From Candidatus Hodarchaeota archaeon (GTDB lineage: Archaea; Asgardarchaeota; Heimdallarchaeia; Hodarchaeales; YT1-039), in assembly GCA_016840025.1 (NCBI GenBank), contig JAEOTF010000460.1:1-11949 (forward strand): a stretch of DNA of 11,949 nt, in the 5' to 3' direction. A model generated the notes under the pieces. The model was not told the DNA's origin and made no database searches. It worked only from the letters and a program-made list of their open reading frames with translations. A program made the translations under genes and the position numbers. Below, one piece after another: positions 1-6,036 of this stretch (the stretch's first letter is position 1; each line of letters opens with the position of its first letter).

Positions 1-2
1 TA

Positions 3-425
3 GAAGTCCAAGAAGAAACTGAGGAAAAATCTGTACAACTCATGATCTTACAGGAAAAGAGCGGAATTCCTTTATTCTCTCAATCCTTTTTCACAGACTT
101 TAATGTTGACGATCTTCTGATGGGCGGTTTGCTAACAGCAGTTCGCAGCTTTACTTCTGAACTATTTTCCCAATCTCTTGATCGTTTGAGAATCGGAGAA
201 TTTACCGTGATCATAACTCCTGTATCTACTTGGATGATTTGCTACGTATTTAAAGGGTCATCTTATTCCGCTCAACATAAAGTTATTGAATTCGCTGAAG
301 CCTTGAAAAACAGTCCCACATTTCAAGATCTGGTGAAGTTAACAGATAAATCTCTTGTGGTAGATACTAAAGCTTTTGAAAAGACATTATTGGAAACATC
401 ATTATTAAGCATCTTTGCTGAATAA
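3..425 (+). CDS. C-terminal part of a longin/roadblock-like domain protein (5' truncated by window edge)
   Basis: The frame is open to the left edge: 13 sense codons, mostly Glu/Gln-rich, precede the first ATG at 42, so the true start probably lies outside the window. The visible part reads as a two-strand hairpin (MILQEKSGIPLFSQSF), an amphipathic helix (DDLLMGGLLTAVRSFTSELF), two more strands (IGEFTVIITPV and WMICYVFKGSS) and a closing helix (AQHKVIEFAEALK). That order and spacing match the longin/roadblock-type folds that serve small GTPases in eukaryotes and are expanded in Asgard archaea. The fold assignment is an inference from the secondary-structure pattern; there is no catalytic motif. 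The gene converges on the next one with a 39-base gap. It could also be an unrelated alpha/beta sensor domain. The acidic segment before residue M14 of the visible frame looks like a linker to an unseen N-terminal domain. Confidence 0.6.
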   Translation, partial: EVQEETEEKSVQLMILQEKSGIPLFSQSFFTDFNVDDLLMGGLLTAVRSFTSELFSQSLDRLRIGEFTVIITPVSTWMICYVFKGSSYSAQHKVIEFAEALKNSPTFQDLVKLTDKSLVVDTKAFEKTLLETSLLSIFAE

Positions 426-464
426 TCCCTATTCAAAAGTCTCAAAGAACTACCGAAATCAAGC

Positions 465-1109
465 TTAATAATTCCTCAGTCGATAAGGAACTTTTTCTTT
501 CCCAATTCTCTTTGCAGTTATTAATTTCGCTTCTTCCAATTCCTTGATAACTTGACTAATATATTGTTTACTTACCCATGCGCTTTTATTGCTAGGATCA
601 CGTTCTTTTTGATTAAATATGCGCCAGATTTCAGTTATTGATCGTTCCCCATCAACTAATTTAAAGATTGCTAGTTTGTTAGGTGATTCGTCGAGCAATC
701 TTTTCCTTAATGCTACTTCTTCTCGTAGTTCATAATGTAGAGGTCTTAACCGTGATCGTACCTCTCGTGGAGGGGCACGGGAGAATGCAGGGACAATTGA
801 GGTGATATCAGCCCTAAGTTTGCTTTCCATCTCCTGTAAATATTCTTGATAGATGTACAATTGATCAGAAATGGCTAATAAGGCACGGAAGTACGGGGTT
901 TTTCCCCAGGAAGGATTTTTCGATCCTTTAGGATGATAGGCCCATTCAACTAATTCTTGAAGTTCTTCCTTATTAGCGTCAGGCATAAAATTCTTAAAAT
1001 CTCGAATTAGATTGTCTCGTACTGTATCAGGGTTTCCTTTCTCTAGATTTGCCTTCCGTATTTTTCTACGGTTGTCTAGGGCGAGTTTCCAGTCTTGAAG
1101 AAAAGACAT
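465..1109 (-). CDS. Uncharacterised basic protein with C-terminal winged-helix domain
   Basis: The 214-residue product is not recognised as a named family. Residues 1-40 are strongly basic, and 72-140 are helical with alternating Glu/Lys/Arg (IYQEYLQEMESKLRAD and HYELREEVALRKRLL), probably a coiled coil or helical bundle. Residues 143-213 look like a winged helix: helix KLAIFKLVDGE, helix ITEIWRIFNQ, recognition helix SKQYISQVIKELEEAKL, then a short wing with VPYRLRNY. This layout suggests a DNA-binding regulator or an adaptor that uses the winged helix for protein contacts; which of the two cannot be told from sequence. The ATG at 1109 has no clear Shine-Dalgarno site, so translation may be leaderless. 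A 6-base inverted repeat lies just upstream (1117-1135). No transmembrane or metal-binding motif is visible. Confidence 0.75.
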   Translation of the reverse strand: MSFLQDWKLALDNRRKIRKANLEKGNPDTVRDNLIRDFKNFMPDANKEELQELVEWAYHPKGSKNPSWGKTPYFRALLAISDQLYIYQEYLQEMESKLRADITSIVPAFSRAPPREVRSRLRPLHYELREEVALRKRLLDESPNKLAIFKLVDGERSITEIWRIFNQKERDPSNKSAWVSKQYISQVIKELEEAKLITAKRIGKEKVPYRLRNY

Positions 1110-1116
1110 TGTTTAT

Positions 1117-1135
1117 TCAACTACATTCAAGTTGA
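1117..1135. repeat. Inverted repeat TCAACT-N7-AGTTGA next to the winged-helix gene start
   Basis: Both 6-base arms match perfectly around a 7-base spacer. The repeat sits 8 bases upstream of the ATG of the leftward winged-helix gene, where a bound protein would block initiation. It could be an autoregulatory operator or a small hairpin in the 5' leader. Six-base arms in AT-rich DNA also arise by chance. Confidence 0.3.
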
Positions 1136-1368
1136 TTATCCTCTTTGTTTTTAATCATATCTGTTTAATATCAATATTCATCCTTAATAATATATCTTTC
1201 CATGTATTTTTGGTAACGATAACTTTGAATGAGATTTATTCTTATTAAAAAAAAGTATTTCCTCTTATCATTCCTATTATCTAGATAGTTTAACTCACTT
1301 TATGATTGATTGATAGAAATTGAACTTTTTCTTAGAGTACAAAGAGAATAATATTGCAATATAGTAAA

Positions 1369-1377
1369 CTTTATTAA
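1369..1377 (+). promoter_or_regulatory. Possible TATA box for the nitrilase-like gene
   Basis: The tract CTTTATTAA lies about 27-34 bases before the ATG at 1403. That is the distance expected if transcription starts at or next to the start codon, as in archaeal leaderless mRNAs. No Shine-Dalgarno sequence is seen in front of the ATG, which fits. Assigned by position and composition only. Confidence 0.3.
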
Positions 1378-1402
1378 ACTTCAATCAAGTAGAATAAACT
1401 TG

Positions 1403-2152
1403 ATGAAGTTGACTTTTAAAAACTTTGAGGAAGAGATATATCCGTTGAATATAGTGGGTATGCTCTTAGATAAGGACATAACTTGGGGAAATTTAATTGA
1501 ATCAATGATACAGATTATTAAAGAGTACAAAGCTAAAATAATTGTACTACCTGAACATGCCCTTGAAATAATTCGGGATAACAGCTTATTATCGGGAAAA
1601 CATATTTCGATTGACGAAATGCTTTATATATTTGTTAATTTGTCCCTAGAAGAACAGATCACAATCATTCCAGGAACTTATAAGAGGAATTGTAGAGTTA
1701 TTTGTCCTGTTATCTCAAAGGGTATCCAACTAGGAGCGGTTCAGAAACGTAACGTCCCTACAGAGTGGATGCAAGAGATTGAAATATTCAACATTGAAGG
1801 TCTTAGAACAGGCATTCTCATTTGTCTTGATATTGAGCGCACTCAAATACAGCAACAGATTTTGAAAACTAAGGAAAATACAAAGCTAGATCTCATCATA
1901 AATCCTGCTATGATTCAAATGAAGCATAATGCTGCAACTCAATATCTAGGAACAAAAGCATTCAAGATTGCACGCCATATAATGAGCGCTAATATCTATT
2001 CATTCATAAGCGCTCTGGGTTGTCTTCTATTCCGTGTTGATTGGGCTGAACACCTTGGTAATGGGATAATAGGTACCAGTCTAAGTATCTCTTGGGCTCA
2101 AGACATATTTGTCGCAAATCAAGGTGATCCATTCATTTCTATGACTCTTTAA
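1403..2152 (+). CDS. Nitrilase-superfamily carbon-nitrogen hydrolase
   Basis: The 249-residue protein has the Glu-Lys-Cys triad of the carbon-nitrogen hydrolase family: Glu51 in VLPEHAL, Lys115 in AVQKRN and Cys141 in GILICLDIE, each in its usual sequence context and order. The family hydrolyses amide or nitrile bonds through a thioester on the Cys; the substrate cannot be read from the sequence. There is no signal peptide, so it should be cytosolic. A TTG directly before the ATG gives an alternative start at 1400, but the ATG is preferred. The protein is slightly shorter than the 260-300 residues common in the family, and the Lys loop is compact. It has its own upstream promoter region and no obvious pathway partner nearby. 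The superfamily call is confident; any specific enzyme name would be a guess. Confidence 0.85.
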   Translation: MKLTFKNFEEEIYPLNIVGMLLDKDITWGNLIESMIQIIKEYKAKIIVLPEHALEIIRDNSLLSGKHISIDEMLYIFVNLSLEEQITIIPGTYKRNCRVICPVISKGIQLGAVQKRNVPTEWMQEIEIFNIEGLRTGILICLDIERTQIQQQILKTKENTKLDLIINPAMIQMKHNAATQYLGTKAFKIARHIMSANIYSFISALGCLLFRVDWAEHLGNGIIGTSLSISWAQDIFVANQGDPFISMTL

Positions 2153-2406
2153 TGAGAGCTACTCTCGTTATTATCAATGATAAAGCTCATTGCTGCCACG
2201 GTTAGCATTGCAGAAAGATTAGAAATCAACATTGATGAAATACCACCGCCAACATAGATGTAGAAGCATTGGAGGGCAATCCGCACCGAATCTGCGATGA
2301 TCTGTCCCATATCTTCTTCTGAAAGACCACTGCCTGAGAAAAATTCTGCAATGATCTCAAATCCTATTCCACCACCACCACTAAGACCTCCTACCCCTAG
2401 AAAACT
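2149..2406 (-). CDS. Possible small hydrophobic protein or gene remnant lacking a standard start
   Basis: On the minus strand a frame of 86 codons runs from just after an in-frame TAA (2407-2409) to a TAA at 2149-2151, overlapping the end of the nitrilase-like gene tail to tail. Its translation looks protein-like: a Gly-rich start (GVGGLSGGGGIGFEII), then EFFSGSGLSEEDMGQIIADS, then a hydrophobic stretch (IALQCFYIYVGGGISSMLIS and MLTVAAMSFIID), ending NNESSSH. The first ATG is at 2310, which would give only 53 residues and cut off the Gly-rich part. An ATA codon precedes GFEII, and a GGAGG sequence lies further upstream. It may be a short membrane protein with an unusual start, the tail of a decayed gene, or chance coding-like sequence. 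No family is recognised. It accounts for most of the otherwise empty space between two plus-strand genes. Confidence 0.35.
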   Translation of the reverse strand, partial: SFLGVGGLSGGGGIGFEIIAEFFSGSGLSEEDMGQIIADSVRIALQCFYIYVGGGISSMLISNLSAMLTVAAMSFIIDNNESSSH

Positions 2407-2422
2407 TTAACTTCTAGAATAA

Positions 2423-2434
2423 CTTTAATAATAA
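2423..2434 (+). promoter_or_regulatory. Possible TATA box upstream of the YWTD-repeat gene
   Basis: The tract CTTTAATAATAA lies about 60-70 bases before the ATG at 2493. A start site near 2455 would give a leader of about 35-40 bases, with the weak Shine-Dalgarno-like TTGGAAG at 2479-2485. Position and composition are the only support. Confidence 0.25.
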
Positions 2435-2492
2435 TCGTTGATATCAACTAGGGGGTGAAAAGTGAGAAAAATAATACTTGGAAGCTAACTCT

Positions 2493-3461
2493 ATGAAGAA
2501 AAAAATACTATCTTTGGGAATTTTTTTTTTACTCTTAGGTCTTTTCCTTACTCAAATCAACCCCGTTAATGCTCTACCCCCTTCAAAAGTTTATTGGGTA
2601 GAGCAAGAAACTAAGAACATTCAACGTGCTAATCTTGACGGGACAAATGTGGAGGTTATAATTTCTAATGATACTCATGGTAGTGTCATGAAAGATGATA
2701 GTTTACCTTCTGGTAATGCTTTGGACCCTATCAACAATAAACTCTATTGGGTAGATAACTATTGGAGCACTATTTGTCGTGCCGATCTGGATGGCAGTAA
2801 TGCTGAGACTGTAATCTCGAGCGGTGCTGGTGATACATTAGATATTGCCTTAGATCCTTTAAATAACCGTATGTACTGGACAGATATTCAAGGTTCAATA
2901 AAACGTTCAGATTTGAATGGTAACAATATAGTAGATGTGATTAGTTCAGTTAATCCATCATATATTGCCATAGATAGTACTCATATATACTGGGTAGATC
3001 AAGGAGCTGAGCAAGTCCTTCAAGCTGAACATGATGGTAGTAGTCCGACAATAATTGTAACTGGCACACTTTGTCACGGTATTGCTGCTGATACATCTGG
3101 CTACGTGTATTTCTCTGCTGGATCCACTATCCAGTCCCTTGATCTTCTTGGGGGTACTCCGACAGTTATTGTAACTGGTTTATCGTCTCCAAGAGATCTT
3201 ACTGTAGATACTACCAATTTCAAGGTTTACTGGGCAGATCAAGGAACTAAGAAAATTCAACGTGCTTATACTTGGGGAGGTACTGTGGAAGATGTTGTCA
3301 CCGGTTTAACTGATCCTGTCGCTGTTGTTTTAGATGAAAATCCCTATGTTCCAGAATTTAGTGCCCCTACAATAATTGTGTTTCTTTTACTGCCACTCGT
3401 AGTATTACCGATCATTTTAAGAAAACGAAAAAATAGGCTTAGAAAAACAAACGTTCGATAA
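2493..3461 (+). CDS. Secreted, C-terminally anchored six-repeat YWTD beta-propeller protein
   Basis: The product (322 residues from ATG 2493; a TTG at 2478 would add five residues before the signal peptide) begins with a signal peptide (KKK then a Leu/Phe-rich core, likely cut after NPVNA at residue 27). Six LDL-receptor class B-like repeats follow, each with a Y-W/F-x-D/E/A core at about residues 34, 85, 128, 166, 206 and 246. Most also carry a downstream D/N-x-x-G turn (NLDGTN, DLDGSN, DLNGNN) and a 'VIS' or 'IVTG' strand. Six repeats are what a closed six-bladed propeller needs. The C-terminus has VPEFSAP, a hydrophobic helix (about 293-311) and the basic tail RKRKNRLRK, so the propeller should face outward and be anchored in the membrane. 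It probably binds a protein or glycan ligand; no enzymatic residues are evident. A run of ten T in the signal-peptide region is a possible slippage site. Confidence 0.85.
   Translation: MKKKILSLGIFFLLLGLFLTQINPVNALPPSKVYWVEQETKNIQRANLDGTNVEVIISNDTHGSVMKDDSLPSGNALDPINNKLYWVDNYWSTICRADLDGSNAETVISSGAGDTLDIALDPLNNRMYWTDIQGSIKRSDLNGNNIVDVISSVNPSYIAIDSTHIYWVDQGAEQVLQAEHDGSSPTIIVTGTLCHGIAADTSGYVYFSAGSTIQSLDLLGGTPTVIVTGLSSPRDLTVDTTNFKVYWADQGTKKIQRAYTWGGTVEDVVTGLTDPVAVVLDENPYVPEFSAPTIIVFLLLPLVVLPIILRKRKNRLRKTNVR
2589..3244 (+). repeat. Tandem YWTD (LDLR class B-like) coding repeats
   Basis: Six diverged protein repeats of about 38-51 residues are encoded here. Each has a YW[VTA][DE] core or a variant; the fifth is degenerate (YFSA). 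Blades one and six share the wording K-V-Y-W-x-[DE]-Q-x-T-K-x-I-Q-R-A, so they are more alike than neighbouring blades, which is consistent with blade duplication or with ring closure between first and last blades. Confidence 0.75.
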
Positions 3462-3470
3462 TTTCTTGGT

Positions 3471-4286
3471 TTATGTGACATCCACTAATAATGCCATTCT
3501 ATCAATGGTCTTTTCTACGGATTCTTCATTATATGAAATCTCTATAGCGTTTTGAGGACAAATATTTACACAACGTCCGCATCCCTTACACTCCTCTGTG
3601 ATTACCGATTTTTTATTAATTCTTTTTATTGCATTGACGAAACAAATGTTTTCTTTGATACATTTTCCACAACCAATGCAGGCTTCTGTTACTCTTACTG
3701 AGACACCCGGTAATTTTGTAACTTTGGGCATTATCTTGGGAGACACATAGGGCAACATTTTCCAAAGACAACAGCAAGGACAACAGTTGCAGATTGTCAT
3801 TAACTTCTCCCCGGGCCCTATATTGAGCCACATTGTATCGAACTTGTCTTTTCCTAAAAGATGCACTAAATTCGCTTCTTCACACTTTTTAAGATATTTT
3901 AATGCTTCTTTTTTCGTCACTTGCCGCCCAAGCTCGGGATTGATTTTTAATACAGCTTCACCCAGAAAAAGACAACCGAGCTCTTTGGGAAAGTCTTCAC
4001 ATTTACTAGCTGACCGGCAAATACAAAAATTCATTATCCAATGGTAGTTTGCTTCTTCTACAAAATGCTCCACTACCTGAGAAGGCAGTACTGTGCTCCC
4101 TGAATCTTCAATAGTCTTATTTACTTTAATTACTTTATTTTGTGGAAGGTATACCATCTCAATGTCATGAAAAATCATCATATGTACTATCTTTCCGATG
4201 ATTGGTACATGGGTTAGTCTAGCCAGGAAGAATCTGGAAGGAAAAGTTTTCTTTACAAGTTCAACGTACCACAAAGGCCTACCCAT
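3471..4286 (-). CDS. Cys-rich 4Fe-4S dicluster ferredoxin-type protein
   Basis: The 271-residue protein ends in a bacterial-type 2[4Fe-4S] ferredoxin domain: CxxCxxC at 203-209 with C215, and CxxCxxC at 233-239 with C243-P. Ahead of it lie two further cysteine clusters: FCICRSASKC with a distal C105 in GCLFLG (C88, C90, C96, C105), and the dense CNCCPCCC motif at 166-173. The extra cysteines could bind another cluster or cofactor. No signal peptide is seen, and the N-terminus (FFLARLTHVPIIGKIVHMMI) is only mildly hydrophobic, possibly membrane-associating. The role is probably electron transfer to an unidentified partner; no oxidoreductase subunit is adjacent. The start at 4286 is supported by AGAGGAGA 8 bases upstream. 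An 8-base inverted repeat around a TATA-like tract (4319-4344) suggests regulated transcription. Confidence 0.85.
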   Translation of the reverse strand: MGRPLWYVELVKKTFPSRFFLARLTHVPIIGKIVHMMIFHDIEMVYLPQNKVIKVNKTIEDSGSTVLPSQVVEHFVEEANYHWIMNFCICRSASKCEDFPKELGCLFLGEAVLKINPELGRQVTKKEALKYLKKCEEANLVHLLGKDKFDTMWLNIGPGEKLMTICNCCPCCCLWKMLPYVSPKIMPKVTKLPGVSVRVTEACIGCGKCIKENICFVNAIKRINKKSVITEECKGCGRCVNICPQNAIEISYNEESVEKTIDRMALLVDVT

Positions 4287-4294
4287 AAACAGTT

Positions 4295-4302
4295 TCTCCT
4301 CT
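4295..4302 (-). promoter_or_regulatory. Strong Shine-Dalgarno site of the ferredoxin-type gene
   Basis: On the minus strand this reads AGAGGAGA, with 8 bases before the ATG at 4286. It fixes the start and shows that this mRNA has a leader, unlike several neighbours without a clear ribosome-binding site. Confidence 0.7.
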
Positions 4303-4318
4303 TTCTTGTTACTAAAAT

Positions 4319-4344
4319 GTTTAAGGAATTAAAAACCCTTAAAC
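4319..4344. promoter_or_regulatory. Inverted repeat GTTTAAGG-N10-CCTTAAAC enclosing a TATA-like tract
   Basis: The two 8-base arms (4319-4326 and 4337-4344) match perfectly. Their spacer, read on the minus strand, is GTTTTTAATT, a plausible TATA box about 40-50 bases upstream of the ferredoxin-type start at 4286. A dimeric regulator bound here would cover the TATA box, so the arrangement looks like a repressor operator. The regulator itself is not identified. Confidence 0.45.
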
Positions 4345-4418
4345 CTCTATTTAATTACTTCTAGCCGTGTTAGTAGTTAGTAAATAAACCAATCGTTGTT
4401 AAGGATGGCTATTCGTGC

Positions 4419-4847
4419 TTACAAAAAATCTTTTCTTGTAAAAGTTAATGGTAATATCGCTAATAAAAAGAGAGCGGTATTAAAGACGGCATTGAAATAT
4501 ACTTCAAAATATAGCGAAATCGCAGTATCTAAACAAAACCAAACTGATAATCCAGCAACTAGGCAATTCCATGACCATTGCTCTTTCTTTTGGAAAGGAA
4601 AATGAACAATGAAGACAATAAAAATTCCCCAGCCTGCCATTACCGAACCTAAAACCCCATAAACCCATCCCTGAAAGTCTTTTCCTTCATCTGTAAGGTC
4701 TCCATCATCCCAGAAAACTGGATTGACCTGGTCATTTATCACGTCAAATAGTACAGTTCCATTAAGGAAAGCCATCATTACTCCAAAAATAGTAATGGAA
4801 AGACCTACAACAAATAACCATCGCTGCCATAAATCAAACTGTTCCAT
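4419..4847 (-). CDS. Small four-helix integral membrane protein, function unknown
   Basis: The 142-residue protein has four hydrophobic segments at about 10-30 (LFVVGLSITIFGVMMAFLNG), 63-82 (YGVLGSVMAGWGIFIVFIVH), 93-113 and 119-136. A polar, acidic loop between the first two (VNPVFWDDGDLTDEGKDFQG) and a basic C-terminus (TRKDFL) are also present. No catalytic motif or signal-peptide cleavage site is seen. The loop wording FDVINDQVNPVFW and the WQRWL start look conserved-family-like, but I cannot name the family. The ATG at 4847 is preceded by AGGTG about 7 bases away. The gene points the same way as the ferredoxin-type gene but is 132 bases upstream of it, and that gap contains its own promoter-like sequence, so co-transcription is uncertain. 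A palindrome and a direct repeat lie 90-130 bases upstream (4937-4974). Confidence 0.8.
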   Translation of the reverse strand: MEQFDLWQRWLFVVGLSITIFGVMMAFLNGTVLFDVINDQVNPVFWDDGDLTDEGKDFQGWVYGVLGSVMAGWGIFIVFIVHFPFQKKEQWSWNCLVAGLSVWFCLDTAISLYFEVYFNAVFNTALFLLAILPLTFTRKDFL

Positions 4848-5132
4848 CAGATTACACCTACAGACACTCTAGTTTGCATTAACGTCAAACCCAATGAGTC
4901 GTCTAAATTTGCTTTTCTTATGAGAAAATAAGTAAATGTGTACGCCGTACACAGACATATTTACCGTACACAGAGTTTTTTGAAGTTAAACTAAATAGAG
5001 GTCGAAGTTGAACTAGCAACTGTGAATAGCGACAGACTAATGTAAATGCGAAATTTTCTGCGATAGGACTGTTTTAGGAGAATTATAGTTGAATTAGACA
5101 AGAATTATGCCAACTGCTGCCACACTACCTCA
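4848..5132. other. Intergenic region with operator-like repeats
   Basis: No credible reading frame was found here (the longest ATG frame examined, near 5107, encodes nine residues). The region must hold the promoter for the leftward membrane-protein gene and the 3' flank of surE. Its one structured element is the repeat cluster at 4937-4974; the rest shows nothing recognisable. Confidence 0.5.
4937..4974. promoter_or_regulatory. Palindrome TGTGTAC-N3-GTACACA plus direct repeat CCGTACACAGA
   Basis: TGTGTAC (4937-4943) and GTACACA (4947-4953) form a perfect 7-base inverted repeat. The right half is part of CCGTACACAGA (4945-4955), which recurs exactly at 4964-4974, 19 bases downstream, close to two helical turns. 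It resembles a regulator site with one full palindrome and one half-site. It lies about 90-130 bases upstream of the membrane-protein start at 4847. Confidence 0.5.
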
Positions 5133-5951
5133 TTAAACATTGAACAACTTCTTGAATCTCGAAAGGGACATTTCATCGATGTTTTGCAAGTTTTGTATAG
5201 AGTAGGGTGTGAATGCAATCTCTTTTTTCGTTCTTACCCAGTATGTGTCCGTTCCTTGAGGGGGTTCGAGATAGTCTCCCCAGATCCAATAATAGCTGGC
5301 GTCTCTTGGGTCTTTCCGTTCAATAGGAAAGTTAGTGTATTTTGTAAGCATTGGTCTAGCGATTCTTATTGGTGTCGTCTCGGTGAGGTTATTAGGAAAA
5401 TTGACGCTAAAGAAGGACACATCATCTGGAAAACCACCGTTAATTAGTGTTTTACTGATTATTTCGACTGCTCTTTTGGCAGCAACTTTGAAATCGTCCA
5501 AATTATGTTCCGTTGTTGGCGTGAAGAAATATTTTGACGCTGTGTCAAGGGAAAATGCCCATCCATTTATTTTGCTTGAAACTGCAGCTTCAAGACATAC
5601 AGCTACCGTTCCACTGGTTAATAGACTGTGGATAGACGTGTTATCACCCGCATTTATCCCTGAAACTACAAAATCAATATCGGGATAATGATGAATTCCG
5701 ATCGTGAATGCGTCTGCTGGTGTACCGTCTACCGCTAAACCTTCAATACCATCAACTATCTTCTTAGCATAAACACGAATAGGTCGATCAAAGGTCATAG
5801 ATTTTGAAGTGGCAGTTTGTTGTGTAGATGGAGCAACAATTTTAATATCATAAATAGGATTTTCAGACTTGTTAAGCTCTAAAAGAAGTGCTTTAATTCC
5901 TGGGGAATCAATTCCATCATCATTTGCTAATAAAACCTTAAATGTCTTCAT
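5133..5951 (-). CDS. surE: SurE family 5'/3'-nucleotidase
   Basis: The 272-residue protein carries the full SurE signature: N-D-D-G at 10-13 in ANDDGIDSPG, Ser42 in VAPSTQQ, GTPADA at 76-81, SGINAGDN with Asn100, and SGTVAVCLEAA. Asp11, Asp12, Ser42 and Asn100 correspond to the divalent-metal ligands of SurE. The family removes phosphate from nucleoside monophosphates and sometimes short polyphosphates, in the cytosol. Length is normal (250-270 residues). The C-terminal part includes the tail that mediates dimer exchange in the family. It is divergent from an APH-type kinase gene with an 85-base shared promoter region, and a TATA-like TAAATATTTTT lies about 17-27 bases before the start, which would give a very short or absent leader. 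The family call is firm; the preferred substrate is unknown. Confidence 0.95.
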   Translation of the reverse strand: MKTFKVLLANDDGIDSPGIKALLLELNKSENPIYDIKIVAPSTQQTATSKSMTFDRPIRVYAKKIVDGIEGLAVDGTPADAFTIGIHHYPDIDFVVSGINAGDNTSIHSLLTSGTVAVCLEAAVSSKINGWAFSLDTASKYFFTPTTEHNLDDFKVAAKRAVEIISKTLINGGFPDDVSFFSVNFPNNLTETTPIRIARPMLTKYTNFPIERKDPRDASYYWIWGDYLEPPQGTDTYWVRTKKEIAFTPYSIQNLQNIDEMSLSRFKKLFNV

Positions 5952-6036
5952 CTCGATGCTCTCTTCGAAAAATATTTATCTATATTCAAATATCGCTTAC
6001 TAAATTCAGTTAATATCACTTTTTGGATGATCAGTT
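5952..6036. promoter_or_regulatory. Divergent promoter region of surE and the APH-type kinase gene
   Basis: The 85-base gap holds a leftward TATA-like tract (TAAATATTTTT on the minus strand, 5968-5978) and a rightward one (GTTAATATC, near 6009-6017), each about 20-30 bases from its start codon. GGATGA at 6025-6030 is a weak Shine-Dalgarno site for the rightward TTG start. Assigned by composition and distance. Confidence 0.4.

Larger units (their letters stand above)
1110..1402. other. Divergent intergenic region, AT-rich, two promoters expected
   Basis: This stretch separates two divergently transcribed genes and contains no credible reading frame. It is strongly A/T-rich, with several TATA-like tracts (AATATATC near 1188, TTTATTAA near 1370) and the inverted repeat TCAACT-N7-AGTTGA at 1117-1135, next to the start of the leftward gene. 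No RNA gene or repeat family was recognised. Confidence 0.5.

Noticed and set aside
3616..4047. Open frames on both strands inside the ferredoxin-type gene (3616-3831 minus, 3787-4047 plus)
   Set aside because: They lie wholly inside a gene with clear Cys motifs and a strong ribosome-binding site; their translations show no family features.
4396..4605. Plus-strand frame of 69 codons overlapping the membrane-protein gene
   Set aside because: It is antisense to a protein with four clean hydrophobic helices; its basic translation is what antisense of hydrophobic codons tends to give.
5107..5136. Nine-codon ATG frame downstream of AGGAG near 5085
   Set aside because: Too short and the spacing to AGGAG is too long.
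5184..5688. Two plus-strand frames antisense to surE
   Set aside because: SurE motifs are complete on the minus strand; these frames have no recognisable domain.
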